Of a DNA stretch of 6,841 nucleotides, positions 6,531 through 6,841 are shown piece after piece. The stretch spans positions 1-6,841 of the forward strand of contig JAQICU010000105.1 in NCBI GenBank assembly GCA_027858325.1, in the 5' to 3' direction. Made by a program: the position numbers and the translations under genes. Under the pieces are notes generated by a model. It saw only the letters and a program-made list of their open reading frames with translations, was not told where the DNA came from and searched no databases. The stretch is from Candidatus Cloacimonadota bacterium. Its GTDB lineage: Bacteria > Cloacimonadota > Cloacimonadia > Cloacimonadales > TCS61. How positions within the stretch are numbered: position 1 is the first letter of the stretch; each line of letters opens with the position of its first letter.

Positions 6531-6550
6531 ACTATTTAAAGAGGGGAAAT

Positions 6551-6841
6551 ATGAAAAAAATTATTTTATTATCACTTATTTTGATCCTTATTCTTTCGTG
6601 TGCTGCTCATGCAGTGAAAAGAAAAGGTTCCAAACCGGAATGGCTGAAGAATCCAAAAGCAGTATATTCGGAACAGATGTATCTTACTGCTATTGGAGAA
6701 GGAGATTCACGAAGTGATGCTGAGAGTATGGCTGCCGGTAATCTATCACGTATATTTGAATCTAACATTAAAGCAGAAGAGACTGTAAATCAACGTTATA
6801 TGGAACTCACTAAAAATAACAAAACCGATCTGGAAGAACAA
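6551..6841 (+). CDS. LPP20-like lipoprotein, N-terminal part (cut by window end)
   Basis: The frame starts at ATG 6551 after a GAGGGGA ribosome site (6541-6547) and stays open to the window edge, giving 97 residues. The signal ends in lipobox ILSC with Cys17, followed by Ala-Ala. Cleavage after AHA (residues 18-20) by signal peptidase I is a less likely alternative. The mature part has PEWLKNP (28-34), then YLTAIGEGDSRSDAESMAAG (44-63) and a helix. The order Pro-x-Trp, then Y-x-x-A-x-G-x-G, then an Ala-rich helix that begins with acidic residues is typical of the LPP20 lipoprotein family. It follows the COG3014 gene by 20 bases without a terminator, so it belongs to the same operon. The C-terminus and any further genes are outside the window. 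Confidence 0.8.
   Translation, partial: MKKIILLSLILILILSCAAHAVKRKGSKPEWLKNPKAVYSEQMYLTAIGEGDSRSDAESMAAGNLSRIFESNIKAEETVNQRYMELTKNNKTDLEEQ

Overview
The window is an AT-rich stretch of bacterial DNA in which every recognisable gene lies on the plus strand. The content suggests an anaerobic, Gram-negative (diderm) bacterium. A complete four-subunit 2-oxoacid:ferredoxin oxidoreductase implies low-potential ferredoxin metabolism, and three consecutive lipoproteins of outer-envelope type imply an outer membrane. The combination would suit a member of the FCB group, such as a Cloacimonadota-like lineage. That placement is inferred from gene content and base composition; no marker gene here proves it.

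Region 1 (1-1500). The 3' end of a family 2 glycosyltransferase of the polyprenyl-phosphate mannosyltransferase (DPM1) type runs into a complete RlmD/TrmA-type uracil-5-methyltransferase. The two overlap by ATGA at 181-184. This sets the methyltransferase start at ATG 181 rather than the upstream TTG at 142, and points to co-transcription.

Region 2 (1501-1773). This 273-base gap has no credible gene. It holds small hairpins, a perfect 17-base direct repeat and a probable promoter (TATAAT at 1697-1702) for the next operon. Its middle looks like an interspersed repeat element or a decayed remnant.

Region 3 (1774-4372). A tight operon in the order delta (ferredoxin), alpha, beta, gamma encodes a 2-oxoacid:ferredoxin oxidoreductase of the KorDABC/VorB type. 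All expected cluster-binding cysteines and thiamine-diphosphate motifs are present. The delta subunit passes electrons to ferredoxin, alpha and beta form the thiamine-diphosphate active site with its proximal 4Fe-4S cluster, and gamma carries the CoA-handling domain. A strong intrinsic terminator at 4414-4441 closes the operon.

Region 4 (4442-6841, continuing past the edge). A second operon encodes three successive lipoproteins: an LpoB-like protein (COG3417), a 464-residue COG3014-family protein with TPR-like helices, and an LPP20-like protein cut by the window edge. This set is conserved in other Gram-negatives but poorly characterised, and it is the most interesting part of the window. I saw no CRISPR array, tRNA, rRNA, transposase or phage gene.
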